From Roseiarcus sp963784805 (GTDB taxonomy: Bacteria; Pseudomonadota; Alphaproteobacteria; Rhizobiales; Beijerinckiaceae), in assembly GCA_963784805.1 (NCBI GenBank), contig CAWASR010000016.1, positions 310,001-374,000 of the forward strand: a stretch of 64,000 nt of DNA, given 5' to 3'. The notes under the pieces are model-generated. The model saw only the letters and a program-made list of their open reading frames with translations, searched no databases and was not told the origin of the DNA. The position numbers and the translations under genes were made by a program. This document shows, piece after piece, positions 1 through 8,303 of the stretch (positions are counted from its first letter, which is position 1; each line of letters starts with the position of its first letter).

Positions 1-805
1 CAGGGCGGCCGTACCTGGGCGGCTCGGCAGGCGCATACTGATTCAATTCTGGCGCCGGTGACGGATGCGTTGGTCAGTTTCGCCGCGCCACGCGCGGGCG
101 AGACCGTGCTGGATGTCGGCTGCGGATGTGGCGCGCCGACCTTGGAATTCGCGCGCGCCGTCGGACGCTCGGGCCGCGTGGTGGGGATGGATATTTCCGG
201 GCCGATGCTGGCCGAAGGCGCCACGCGCGCCAAGGCCGCCGGCGTCGCCAATGTCGATTGGCGGCAGGATGATCCCGCAACGGCGAAGCTCGAGGAGTTT
301 TGACCTGCTCGCCTCGGCCTTTGGAGTGACTTTCTTTGGCGACATGGTGGGAGCCTTCGCGAACATGCGGCGCGCCGCCAAGCCGGGCGCGCGCATGGCG
401 TTGGCGTGCTGGCGGGGGGTGGCGGAGAACCCCTGGATGGAGGTGCCGATGAACGCGGTGGCGCAGCATCTGCCGCCGCGGCCGAAAGGGACCCCGAATG
501 CGCCCGGCATGTTTGCCTTCGCCAATCGCGAGTATGTGTCCGAGGTTCTCACCGCCGCCGGCTGGGCGGCGCCGCGGTTCGAGAATCTTGACCTGGATTT
601 GGATATCGCCGCTGGCCATGGGCTGGAGGAGGCCGTGGCGCAGTCGACGCAGATCGGCGCGGTCAATAGCTGGCTGCGCAATCAGCCGGCGGAGATCATT
701 TCCGCTTCCACCCAGTCCCTGCGCGAGGCGCTGGCGCCATATGCGGACGGCGCCAGCGTTCGCCTGCCCGGCGCTATGTGGCTGATCGGCAGCGCGGCGT
801 CCTGA
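1..805 (+). pseudogene. Class I SAM-dependent methyltransferase, 5'-truncated by window edge and frameshifted
   Basis: Frame 1 is open from base 1 and encodes a SAM-binding glycine motif (VLDVGCGCG) and the following acidic loop (GMDISGPML), then stops at TGA 301-303. Frame 2 continues the same fold without a gap (FDLLASAFGVTFFGD, AFANMRRAAKPGARMALACW) to TGA 803-805. Removing one T from the TTTT at 298-301 restores a single ordinary methyltransferase of the UbiE-like type, so this is either a real one-base frameshift or a homopolymer sequencing error. The true start lies before the window. The substrate cannot be told. There is no operon partner: the next gene is on the other strand. Family assignment is firm; the functional state is not. 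Confidence 0.75.
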
Positions 806-897
806 GCGCGAAGGCCAGGGGCTCCTCCCCTGTGGAGGCTCCGGCGCGGACTCTCCCCGCCCCGCGCTCGGCGTCAGGCGAAGCCCGGTTAGCGGGT

Positions 898-955
898 CGC
901 CTTCGGCGAGCCTTTACCCACATAGCCCGTCGATAGACGGGCGTTCTTCGAACGC
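898..955. repeat. Cluster of small intergenic palindromes
   Basis: The space between the methyltransferase and the tail-tube gene holds adjoining perfect dyads: GTCGCC/GGCGA near 898-910, CCCGTC-gata-GACGGG at 926-941 and GCGTTC-ttc-GAACGC at 941-955. No T-run follows, so a classical terminator is not supported. It looks like a rhizobial-style extragenic palindromic element. No gene is seen from 806 to 1015. Confidence 0.4.
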
Positions 956-1015
956 CATTTGGCGCGGCTCAGGCCGTTCGTCCACCATGGCCTTTGAGGC
1001 CGGGCCCGCGCCCTC

Positions 1016-1534
1016 TCACGCGCCTTGCTTCGGCTCCGCCGGTTCGGTCACCGACGCGTCCCGCTCCCACCCTTCGTTCTCGAGCACCAGCCGCTCGATC
1101 GCGACGGCGCTGGAATTGGCGTCGAGGTCGGGAAGCGCCTCATAGACCGACGGCCAGCAGCGGAAGATCTTGTAGGCGAGCGCCAGTTGCCCGGCCTCGT
1201 TGTAGAAATCGAGCGCGATGTCCTTGCGGAAATCGGCGAGCGCGACTTCGCTTCCCAATCCCGCGCCGAGCCTCCAGACCTTGTCGGCCCATTGCTCGAA
1301 CGCGTGATCGTAGGTGACGCCGCGTTCGAGTGTGATCGGGTCGTATTGGGTGCGGCCCGGCGACTTGCGCGAGGTCGACGGGTCGCCGCCCTCGCGATGC
1401 TCGACGACTTCGGTGACCCGCCTCAGCCCGCTCACGCGCGAGACTCCGGCGATGTACCGCCCGTCCCATTTGAGGCGAAACTTGAAGTTCTTGTACGGAT
1501 CGAACCGGGTCGGATTGACAGTGAACTCCGCCAT
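1016..1534 (-). CDS. Phage-type tail tube protein (T4 gp19-like / TIGR02241), orphan
   Basis: A 172-residue protein with the layout of the contractile-tail inner tube family: an N-terminal segment FRLKWDGRYIAGVSRVSGL, then a charged TEVVEHREGGDP block and ITLERGVTYDHAFEQWA, and a C-terminal beta-rich region (AYKIFRCWPSVYEALPDLD). These match the gp19/Afp1-type tail tube family, whose members stack into the tube of phage tails and extracellular injection systems. The start chosen is ATG 1534 because GGAGGT lies just upstream; a longer in-frame start at 1567 has no such site. No sheath, baseplate, spike or AAA+ gene is nearby, so this is an isolated tube gene, either a prophage relic or a component acting with genes elsewhere. 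Confidence 0.75.
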   Translation of the reverse strand: MAEFTVNPTRFDPYKNFKFRLKWDGRYIAGVSRVSGLRRVTEVVEHREGGDPSTSRKSPGRTQYDPITLERGVTYDHAFEQWADKVWRLGAGLGSEVALADFRKDIALDFYNEAGQLALAYKIFRCWPSVYEALPDLDANSSAVAIERLVLENEGWERDASVTEPAEPKQGA

Positions 1535-1763
1535 GATGACCTCCAAACGCTTTTGCGCTCGTCCCATCGCTTAAAAATCAAGCGCGCGAAAAGCCGACGG
1601 ACAAGCGGGTCGGGCGCGCTCTTGTACAGGAACCGCGCCGCGCGTGTCTCCGCCCAGGGCTCGAGAGCGGCGTCCGGAGCTTGCGACGATTTTCATCCGG
1701 GGGTTGATCCGGGGAGGGCCGCGGCGATAGAGGAATCGCCGCCGGGGCGAAGCGGCCTCATCG

Positions 1764-2636
1764 TTGTTGGAGCAGCCGGGGTCGGCGCCGTTGCGCACAG
1801 TCGCTTTGAGACGTCTCGCCATCGCCGCGTTGTCGGCGCTCGAATTGGCCCGAGCTTCGCCCGCGTCGGCCGAGGCGCTGGTGAAATTCGACAGCGCCGC
1901 TCCCCGCCAGGTCGATCAGAATCGGGGTGGGGATGGGGCCGGGCCGCTCACGCACAAGCGCGACATCCAGGGTTATCTGACCAGGCCGAAAGGCGCCGGG
2001 CCTTTTCCGGCGGTGGTGTTGCTGCATTCCTGCCTCGGCCTGCCGGCGGACCGGCGGTCGATCGCCGGCAGGATCGCCGGCTGGGGCTATGTCGCGCTGT
2101 TCGTCGACGATTTCACCACGCGCGGGATCAGGGAAACCTGCGCCGTCGACTTCAAACAGGCCCTGTCGGACGCCTACGGCGCCCTGGCCTTCGTTTCCAG
2201 GCTCCCCTACGTCGATTCGGCCAGGATCGCGGCGGTCGGGTTCTCGCAAGGGGCGGACACCGCGCTCGAGATCGCCTCGCGGCGGTTCGCCGCCGATTTC
2301 GAACGCCCGGGCGGTCGCGGGTTCAAGGCCGCCGCGGCCTTTTATCCGCCGTGCGCGAACCAGGCGAATGTCAAGCTGGAGATCCCGACCCTTATCCTCA
2401 TCGGCGCCTCGGACGAGGTGACCCCGGCGGCCGACTGCGAGCGGCTGGCGACCCGACAGGGCGCGCGATCCGATCTGCAACTCCTCGTCTATCCCGGCGC
2501 CCGCCATCTATTCGACGATCCCGGTTTCGCCGGCGGGAAGCGGGTCATGGGAATGTTGCTGGAATATGATCGAAGCGCCGCCGAACGGTCGATGTCCGCG
2601 TTGCGCGAGTTCCTGGCGGCGAAGCTCGCTCGATAG
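1764..2636 (+). CDS. Dienelactone-hydrolase-like alpha/beta hydrolase, probably exported
   Basis: Alpha/beta-hydrolase fold of the dienelactone hydrolase family. Visible are the oxyanion region (AVVLLHSCLGL), the nucleophile elbow GFSQGAD, an acid in LIGASDEVTP and a histidine in PGARHLFDD. The usual DLH nucleophile is cysteine; here serine takes its place, as in many DLH-like esterases. Residues 13-36 (a basic start, a hydrophobic stretch, then ASPASAEA) look like a signal peptide. Only TTG codons are available near the 5' end (1764, 1767, 1791, 1806) and none has a convincing ribosome site, so the start is uncertain by about 14 codons. The substrate is unknown. Confidence 0.7.
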   Translation: MLEQPGSAPLRTVALRRLAIAALSALELARASPASAEALVKFDSAAPRQVDQNRGGDGAGPLTHKRDIQGYLTRPKGAGPFPAVVLLHSCLGLPADRRSIAGRIAGWGYVALFVDDFTTRGIRETCAVDFKQALSDAYGALAFVSRLPYVDSARIAAVGFSQGADTALEIASRRFAADFERPGGRGFKAAAAFYPPCANQANVKLEIPTLILIGASDEVTPAADCERLATRQGARSDLQLLVYPGARHLFDDPGFAGGKRVMGMLLEYDRSAAERSMSALREFLAAKLAR

Positions 2637-2768
2637 CCGCGTCCGCCCGCGCCTCGACGCGACCTTGTTCGCGCCACAGATGGGGCCGACCGTCGGTACC
2701 GATTGCGCGCCCGCGCGCGAATCTCTATGCGTGCGCGCCGCGTGCGCGCCAACGTTTTAGGGGTCGTT

Positions 2769-3605
2769 ATGCTCAGACGCGAATTTCTAACCGGCGCGGC
2801 GGCCAGCCTCGCCGCCGCCTTTCCGGCTTACGCCGATCCGCAGAAGCCGTTCCGGCCCGACCTCTGGCCGCCGATGGGGAGCCGCGCCGAGTTCGTCGCC
2901 TGGATGGCGGCCAATCGCGGCGAGGATGCGAGGTTTCTCGGCCGGCGTTTCGATCGCTATCAGGTGCTCCTCAGCTTCCATGACCTGTGGACCAAGTCCG
3001 ACAAGCGCGCCTTTCTGATGACGCCGCGCCAGGAATTCGTCCTGCCTGAAGATCGCGAGAACGCTTACGTCGGGCACTATCTCGACATCGGGTTCGGCGT
3101 CACCATCACCCCGCCCGGCACGATGGGCCGCATGACCAGCGCGCTCGGCGTTCGGCCGGGCGACAAGGTGCTCGAAATCGGCACTGGCTCCGGCTACCAG
3201 TCGGCGTTGCTGAGCTATTTGACATCGAAACTGTGGTCAATCGAAATCATCCCCGAGCTCGCGGCGCGAACGCGCGGCGCTTACGACCGGCTCATCGGCG
3301 AGGGCTACCGCGAGTACGCGGCGATCGCGACCCGGAGCGCCGACGGTTATTATGGCTGGGAGGAGGCGGCGCCCTTCGACAAGATCATCGTCACCTGCGG
3401 CATCGACCATATTCCGCCGCCCCTGCTGCAGCAACTGAAGCCCAGCGGAATTATGGTCATTCCCGTCGGGCCGCCCGGAGCGCAGCACATCCTGAAAGTG
3501 GTCAAGCGGATTGGGGCCGATGGCGCTTTCAGCGTCGCGCGGTCTGACATCTTTGGCGGCAAGATCATTCCCTTCGTTCCGCTGACGGGCGGCCATCAAA
3601 GTTGA
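2769..3605 (+). CDS. Protein-L-isoaspartate O-methyltransferase, Tat-type exported form
   Basis: Belongs to the PCMT family (EC 2.1.1.77), which methylates damaged L-isoaspartyl residues to start their repair. The SAM-binding motif is VLEIGTGSGYQSALL, followed by the family blocks ATRSADGYYGWEEAAPFDKI and PPPLLQQLKPSGIMVIPVGP. The N-terminus MLRREFLTGAAASLAAA has a twin arginine and a hydrophobic core ending in AYA, as in a Tat signal, so the enzyme is probably exported rather than cytosolic. Start ATG 2769 follows AGGGG at a normal distance; the frame extends upstream to 2703, but that part reads as non-signal basic sequence. About 279 residues, longer than the roughly 210 of cytosolic Pcm because of the leader and an N-terminal domain. 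Confidence 0.82.
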   Translation: MLRREFLTGAAASLAAAFPAYADPQKPFRPDLWPPMGSRAEFVAWMAANRGEDARFLGRRFDRYQVLLSFHDLWTKSDKRAFLMTPRQEFVLPEDRENAYVGHYLDIGFGVTITPPGTMGRMTSALGVRPGDKVLEIGTGSGYQSALLSYLTSKLWSIEIIPELAARTRGAYDRLIGEGYREYAAIATRSADGYYGWEEAAPFDKIIVTCGIDHIPPPLLQQLKPSGIMVIPVGPPGAQHILKVVKRIGADGAFSVARSDIFGGKIIPFVPLTGGHQS

Positions 3606-3645
3606 GTGCGCGAGTCAAGGGACTGCGACGGATCCAACTGCGCCA

Positions 3646-4608
3646 ATGAGTTTGGCCACGACGCCCGGAAATCCCGCTCCGGCGAACGCGACCGAATCGC
3701 GCATCGACGCCGCCGACGGAGTCCGGCTTCGAACGGCGCGTTGGGCGCCATCGTCGCCCGCGCGGGGGACGGTCGCGATTTTCGGCGGGCGCGGCGAGTT
3801 CATCGAGAAGTACTTTGAAGTGGTCGGCGAATTGCTGTCGCGAGGCTTCGCGGTCGCGGCGATGGATTGGCGCGGTCAAGGCGGGTCCGACCGACCGCTG
3901 CGAAACGCCCGGAAGGGCCACGTCGACGATTTCTCTCTCTATTTGCGCGACCTTGACGCCTTCCTCGGCGCGGTTCTGGAGCCGAACTGTCCGCGCCCAT
4001 GGTTCGGCCTCGGCCATTCGATGGGCGGGGCCGTGCTGCTGAGCGCCGCCGAAGCCGGCCGATGCCCGTTCGAGCGCCTTGTCCTGACGTCGCCGATGGT
4101 CGCGGTAAAGGGGATCAACCATCGCGGAGCGCCGCCGTATATCGCGGAAGCGCTTGACATCATTGGTCTGGGCGGCGCCTTTTTCCCCGGCGGCGGCGGC
4201 GCGGCCAGTCTTTGGTCCGGCCCATTCGAGGGGAACGTTCTGACTTCGGACGCCGCCCGGTTCAAGCGCATCGCGGAAGTCGCAGAGGTGGCGCCGAGCC
4301 TCTGCCTGGGCGGACCGACGATCGGATGGCTCCACGCCGCTTTTCGTCAAATGAAGCGCTTTGACGAGCCCAATTTTCCACGCCGAATCACGACTCCCGT
4401 TCTCATCATCGCGGCTGGGGCGGATCGGGTGACGGACACCGCCGCGGCCGAACGGTTGGCCTCGCGCTTGCCGGCCGGCCGAATCATCGTCATCGACGGT
4501 TCGCAGCACGAAATCATGATCGAAAGCGACGTCGTGCGGGCGCAGTTCTGGTCGGCGTTCGATCAATTCGTGCCCGGCTCCGAGCCGAAAGAATGCCGGT
4601 CCGCATGA
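3646..4608 (+). CDS. Alpha/beta hydrolase, lysophospholipase (PldB-like)
   Basis: A 320-residue serine hydrolase of the monoglyceride lipase/lysophospholipase L2 group. It shows the strand-turn DWRGQGGSDRP, the nucleophile elbow GHSMGGA, an acid after the last strand (IIAAGADRVTD) and a catalytic histidine in DGSQHEIM. No signal peptide is seen. The stop codon overlaps the start of the next gene (ATGA at 4605-4608), so translation is probably coupled to the GT39 membrane protein. A role in lipid turnover is a family-level guess. Confidence 0.75.
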   Translation: MSLATTPGNPAPANATESRIDAADGVRLRTARWAPSSPARGTVAIFGGRGEFIEKYFEVVGELLSRGFAVAAMDWRGQGGSDRPLRNARKGHVDDFSLYLRDLDAFLGAVLEPNCPRPWFGLGHSMGGAVLLSAAEAGRCPFERLVLTSPMVAVKGINHRGAPPYIAEALDIIGLGGAFFPGGGGAASLWSGPFEGNVLTSDAARFKRIAEVAEVAPSLCLGGPTIGWLHAAFRQMKRFDEPNFPRRITTPVLIIAAGADRVTDTAAAERLASRLPAGRIIVIDGSQHEIMIESDVVRAQFWSAFDQFVPGSEPKECRSA

Positions 4609-6164
4609 CGCTCGAGCCGACGTGGATTGGGACGCGGGTCGAGGAACGGCGAGGGTCGGACGAACGAAGCCATCGTCTCGCCGTCGCAATTCTCTCAGGC
4701 TTCTTCGTCGCGCGCATCGTTTTTGCTTTCTTGCTCGGGCTGGGCGTCGATGAAAGTTACACCCTCGCCATTTCGCGACGCTTGAGCCTCTCGTATTTCG
4801 ACCATCCACCGCTGCATCAGTGGATTGCCCATTTCGCCGCGCTTGCGGTCGGCGAAACCGTCGCTGCCCGCCTGCCCTTCGTCGCCCTGTTTTTTGCGAC
4901 CGGCTGGATCTACTACCGGATGACCCTCGAGCTGTTCGGGCCTCTTGCGGCGCTGGTCGCGCTGTTTGCGCTGAACGCCTCGCCCTTCTTTTTCGCCTCG
5001 GCGGGAAGCTGGATCGTGCCCGACGGTCCATTGCTTTTGGCGTTGGCGGCGGCCGCGTGGGCGCTGTCGCGTCTGTTTTTCGCCACCCCGTCCGATCGGT
5101 CGGAGGTGTGGCGCCTCTGGCTCGTCGCCGGAGTTTGCATGGGCCTGGCGGGACTGTCCAAGTACAACGCCGCAGTCAGCGCCGCCGGGCTCGCTGGATT
5201 CGTTATTCTTGCGCCCGGTCAACGGCGTTGGCTCAGACATCCGGCGCCCTATGTCGCGGCGCTCGTGGCGCTCGCCATGATAACGCCGGTGATCGTGTGG
5301 AACGCCCGGCACGGCTGGGCCTCGTTCGAATTTCAGGGCGCGCGCGGGTCTCCCGGGAACGGCCTTCGGCCGGTCCAAGTCGCGGCGATGGCTTTGGGCG
5401 AGGTCGCCTACCTGTCGCCTTGGATCTTTGCCCCGCTCATGGCGGGGCTCGCCTCGGCCTGGCGTCAACGACGGGACGAACGGCGCCTGTTTCTGCTCTG
5501 CCTCAGCGCGCCGCCGATCGTCCTCTTCACTCTGACGCCGCTTTGGGGCGCTCGCGGGCTTCCGCACTGGACCATGCCGGGATGGTTCTTCGCCTTCGCC
5601 TTGATGGGCGCCTGGGTCGGCGAAGTCCGAACGGCGCCTCGCACGTTGCGTCGATGGGCGTTTGTTTCGTCGGCGCTGTTGGCCGGGATCGCGGCGCTGG
5701 CGGTCCTGCAGGCGGCGACAGGCTGGCCGCTGCGTCCGACGAACGTCAGGTCTGGCCTTGCCGACCCGACGCTGGAGGCGTTCGAATGGCGCGCTTTGCG
5801 CGATGCGCCGATTTTTCGTTCCCCGCCAACGTTCGTCGTCGCCGCCAAATGGTCGGATGCGGGCAAGATCGCCCTGGCGCTCGGGCCGAAGATACCCGTC
5901 GTGGTGCTGTCCGCCGATCCGCGAGGCTGGGCCTTCGTCTACGACAGCGGCGACTTCATCGGACGCAACGGCGTTCTTATTGTGCGAGCCGCAGAACTTC
6001 ACGACGCGCTCACGGCCGCGAGGCCATATTTCGCCTCGATCGGACAACCTCAAAAACTAACTCTCGGGCGAGACGGCCGGGCGGAGATCGCGCTCGCGCT
6101 CGTTCCCGTCGATGGCTTGACGCGCCGGCTTCCGATCCCTTATCCGGACGCGACCGGCAGATAG
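4605..6164 (+). CDS. Glycosyltransferase family 39 (ArnT/PMT-like), integral membrane
   Basis: A polytopic enzyme that moves a sugar from a polyprenyl-phosphate donor to an acceptor on the outer face of the inner membrane. The first periplasmic loop has the family's acidic motif (GVDESYTLAISRRLSLSYFD, then HPPLHQW). About ten hydrophobic segments follow, and the C-terminus is soluble. ATG 4605 overlaps the upstream stop as ATGA; an alternative ATG at 4593 would add four residues. The next gene is a polyprenyl-phosphate glycosyltransferase (GT2-GtrA), the usual maker of the donor, so the pair is a plausible lipid or glycan glycosylation module. The acceptor is not known. Confidence 0.82.
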   Translation: MTLEPTWIGTRVEERRGSDERSHRLAVAILSGFFVARIVFAFLLGLGVDESYTLAISRRLSLSYFDHPPLHQWIAHFAALAVGETVAARLPFVALFFATGWIYYRMTLELFGPLAALVALFALNASPFFFASAGSWIVPDGPLLLALAAAAWALSRLFFATPSDRSEVWRLWLVAGVCMGLAGLSKYNAAVSAAGLAGFVILAPGQRRWLRHPAPYVAALVALAMITPVIVWNARHGWASFEFQGARGSPGNGLRPVQVAAMALGEVAYLSPWIFAPLMAGLASAWRQRRDERRLFLLCLSAPPIVLFTLTPLWGARGLPHWTMPGWFFAFALMGAWVGEVRTAPRTLRRWAFVSSALLAGIAALAVLQAATGWPLRPTNVRSGLADPTLEAFEWRALRDAPIFRSPPTFVVAAKWSDAGKIALALGPKIPVVVLSADPRGWAFVYDSGDFIGRNGVLIVRAAELHDALTAARPYFASIGQPQKLTLGRDGRAEIALALVPVDGLTRRLPIPYPDATGR

Positions 6165-6199
6165 CGTTCGTTAACGCCGCACGAGATAAATGGCGTAGA

Positions 6200-7324
6200 A
6201 TGTTTCCCGACGCAGCGCCGGCGCAATCGCAACCAACTCTTTCGGTCGTCGTCCCGACGTATCGTGAGTCCCCGAATATCGCCGTGCTTTTCGAACGCGT
6301 CAAAGCCGCGCTCGCCGGCCTGCCGTGGGAAATGATAGTCGTCGATGACGATTCTCCCGACGGCACCTCCCAGGTCGCGTTCGCGCTCGCTGCCTCTGAC
6401 CGCCGGTTGCGTTGCCTGAGGCGCGTCAATCGCTCGGGGCTTGCGGGCGCCGTCGTCGAGGGGTGGATGTCCTCGAGCGCCGATTTCGTCGCGGTTATCG
6501 ACGGCGACCTTCAGCACGACGAAACGATCCTGCCCAAAATGTATGCCTCGCTCGCCGAAGGTCCCTACAATTTGGCGATCGGAACCCGCGTGAACGAGGC
6601 GACCGCCGAAGGCGGCCTGTCGCCGGCGCGGCAGCAGCTGAGCAACCTCGGCGCCTGGTTCTTCCGGCGGATCGCCGGCGCCGCGGTCAGCGATCCGATG
6701 AGCGGCTTCTTCATGATTTGTCGTGACATCGTCGCTCGCCTTGCGCCGCGCCTTTCGCCGGACGGTTTCAAGATTCTTGTCGACGTCATTCTCTGCGCCG
6801 GCAGCGAGCTGCGCATTGCCGAGGCGCCCTATGTGTTTCGCAAGCGGCTCGCGGGCGAATTGAAACTGACGCCGCTGGTCGGCATCGACTTTCTCGGGTT
6901 GGTCGTCCACCATGCGAGCGGCGGCGTCTTGCCGATCCGTTTTGTCCTGTTCGCCTCGATTGGAGCGCTCGGCCTCGTCGTCCACATCCTGGCGCTGTCG
7001 GCGATCGTTCACTGGCTTGGCGCGTGGGACTTCGATTCCGGCCAACTGGTCGCGACGCTGCTGGCGATGGCGAGCAATTTCATCCTGAACAACGAAATCA
7101 CCTATCGCACGCTTCGCTTTCGCGGTCTCGGCCTGATTGGCGGCTTCGCGGCGTTCGCGATCGGATGTAGCATCGGCGTCCTCGCCAACATCGACATAGC
7201 GTCATGGCTCTACAGGTCGAGCCGGACCTGGTGGGCTGCGGGACTCGCCGGCGCCCTGTTGAGCGTCGTCTGGAATTACGCCGTCAGCACCAATCTGATT
7301 TGGCGGCGCCGGCGCCGCGGCTGA
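6200..7324 (+). CDS. GT2 polyprenyl-phosphate glycosyltransferase fused to a GtrA domain
   Basis: A two-domain protein of 374 residues. Residues about 1-235 are a dolichol-phosphate-mannose-synthase-like GT2 domain: TLSVVVPTYRESPNI, the acidic metal/nucleotide site VVDDDSPDGT, and VIDGDLQHDE. Residues about 245-370 form a four-helix GtrA membrane domain with FILNNEITYR. This arrangement makes a polyprenyl-P-sugar and helps it across the membrane for GT39/GT-C enzymes such as the one just upstream. The frame is open much further back, but that sequence lies in the GT39 gene in another frame; ATG 6200 starts the conserved domain correctly. Confidence 0.85.
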   Translation: MFPDAAPAQSQPTLSVVVPTYRESPNIAVLFERVKAALAGLPWEMIVVDDDSPDGTSQVAFALAASDRRLRCLRRVNRSGLAGAVVEGWMSSSADFVAVIDGDLQHDETILPKMYASLAEGPYNLAIGTRVNEATAEGGLSPARQQLSNLGAWFFRRIAGAAVSDPMSGFFMICRDIVARLAPRLSPDGFKILVDVILCAGSELRIAEAPYVFRKRLAGELKLTPLVGIDFLGLVVHHASGGVLPIRFVLFASIGALGLVVHILALSAIVHWLGAWDFDSGQLVATLLAMASNFILNNEITYRTLRFRGLGLIGGFAAFAIGCSIGVLANIDIASWLYRSSRTWWAAGLAGALLSVVWNYAVSTNLIWRRRRRG

Positions 7325-7357
7325 GACCGGGGGAATTGACTGAAGGCGGCCGATGCG

Positions 7358-8011
7358 ATGATTGCCGACGCTTTTGACTCGCTGGCTCAGATCTTTTCGC
7401 CGCCATTTCGACGGGTCATGTGGAAGTCGCTCGCTCTGACGGCGGCGATCCTGGCGGCGGCGGTCATTGGGCTGGATCGCCTTGCGCTGGCGCTGACGCA
7501 TGTCGGGCCCTCGTGGCTCTCCACGCTCCTGTCGGTCGCCGTCGCGCTCGGTCTCATCGTCGGGATGATTTTCCTCGCGGCCCCGGCCGTGGCGCTGGTC
7601 GCCTCCTTCTTTCTCGACGACATCGCCGCGATCGTCGAGCGCGAGATTGACCCCGAAGGTCCTCCCGGGCGCCCATTGCCGCTGGTTCAGGGCGTTGCGA
7701 TCAGCGTTCGTTTCACGTTGCTTGCGGTCTTCGTCAATGTCGTCGCGCTCGCGCTGACACTTCTGACCGGCGTCGGCGTGGCGTCGTTCTTCGTACTGAA
7801 CGGCTATCTTTTCGGGCGCGAATATTTCGAGCTTGCGGCGATGCGTCACCTCCCGCCCCCGCGAGCAAGAGCGTTGCGCCGACAACATCGGGGCCAAGTC
7901 TATCTGGCGGGGGCTATCATCTCGGCGTTCGTCGCGGCGCCGGTTCTCAATCTGTTGACGCCGCTCTTTGCAACGGCGCTGATGACGCGCCTGTACAAGC
8001 GTGTTTCCTAG
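7358..8011 (+). CDS. EI24/CysZ-like membrane protein
   Basis: A 217-residue protein with about four strongly hydrophobic segments and the EI24 (CysZ homologue, former DUF540) layout: an N-terminal FxSLAQIFSPPFRRV-type entry, a FLDDIAAIVER loop after the second segment, and NGYLFGREYFELAAMRH before the last. CysZ is a sulfate channel, but the wider family is common in alphaproteobacteria without cysteine genes nearby, as here. It lies 33 bases after the GT2-GtrA gene on the same strand, so it may be co-transcribed. The actual transport role is open. No gene is seen in the 292 bases that follow. Confidence 0.75.
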   Translation: MIADAFDSLAQIFSPPFRRVMWKSLALTAAILAAAVIGLDRLALALTHVGPSWLSTLLSVAVALGLIVGMIFLAAPAVALVASFFLDDIAAIVEREIDPEGPPGRPLPLVQGVAISVRFTLLAVFVNVVALALTLLTGVGVASFFVLNGYLFGREYFELAAMRHLPPPRARALRRQHRGQVYLAGAIISAFVAAPVLNLLTPLFATALMTRLYKRVS

Positions 8012-8303
8012 CCGCGCCAGTCAAAGCGTCTCGGCGTCGCCTTTGATGCTGACCAATTGCTCCGAATCGTGAGGCTTGGGCTCTCGCATTCGTCCATTGG
8101 CGGAGCGCCATTGTTGTGCATGGCTTGCTCAGGATGAACCGCCGTTGGCGGCCTGCCGCAAGCGCCAAACTCCTCCTGCCGCTCCGGCAAAGGCGGCCGG
8201 CCTCCATCTTGCGCCGGGTTTCAGCTACGGAAAATAATCGCCATTTGCTTGTGTCCGGGGCCGCCGCCGACTAGCTATAGGCGGTTGACGCGAGACCAAT
8301 CCC

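Noticed and set aside
3565..5031. Long minus-strand open frame opposite the hydrolase and GT39 genes
   Set aside because: Low-complexity Arg/Pro/Ala-rich product, antisense to two well-recognised genes; a typical GC-rich shadow.
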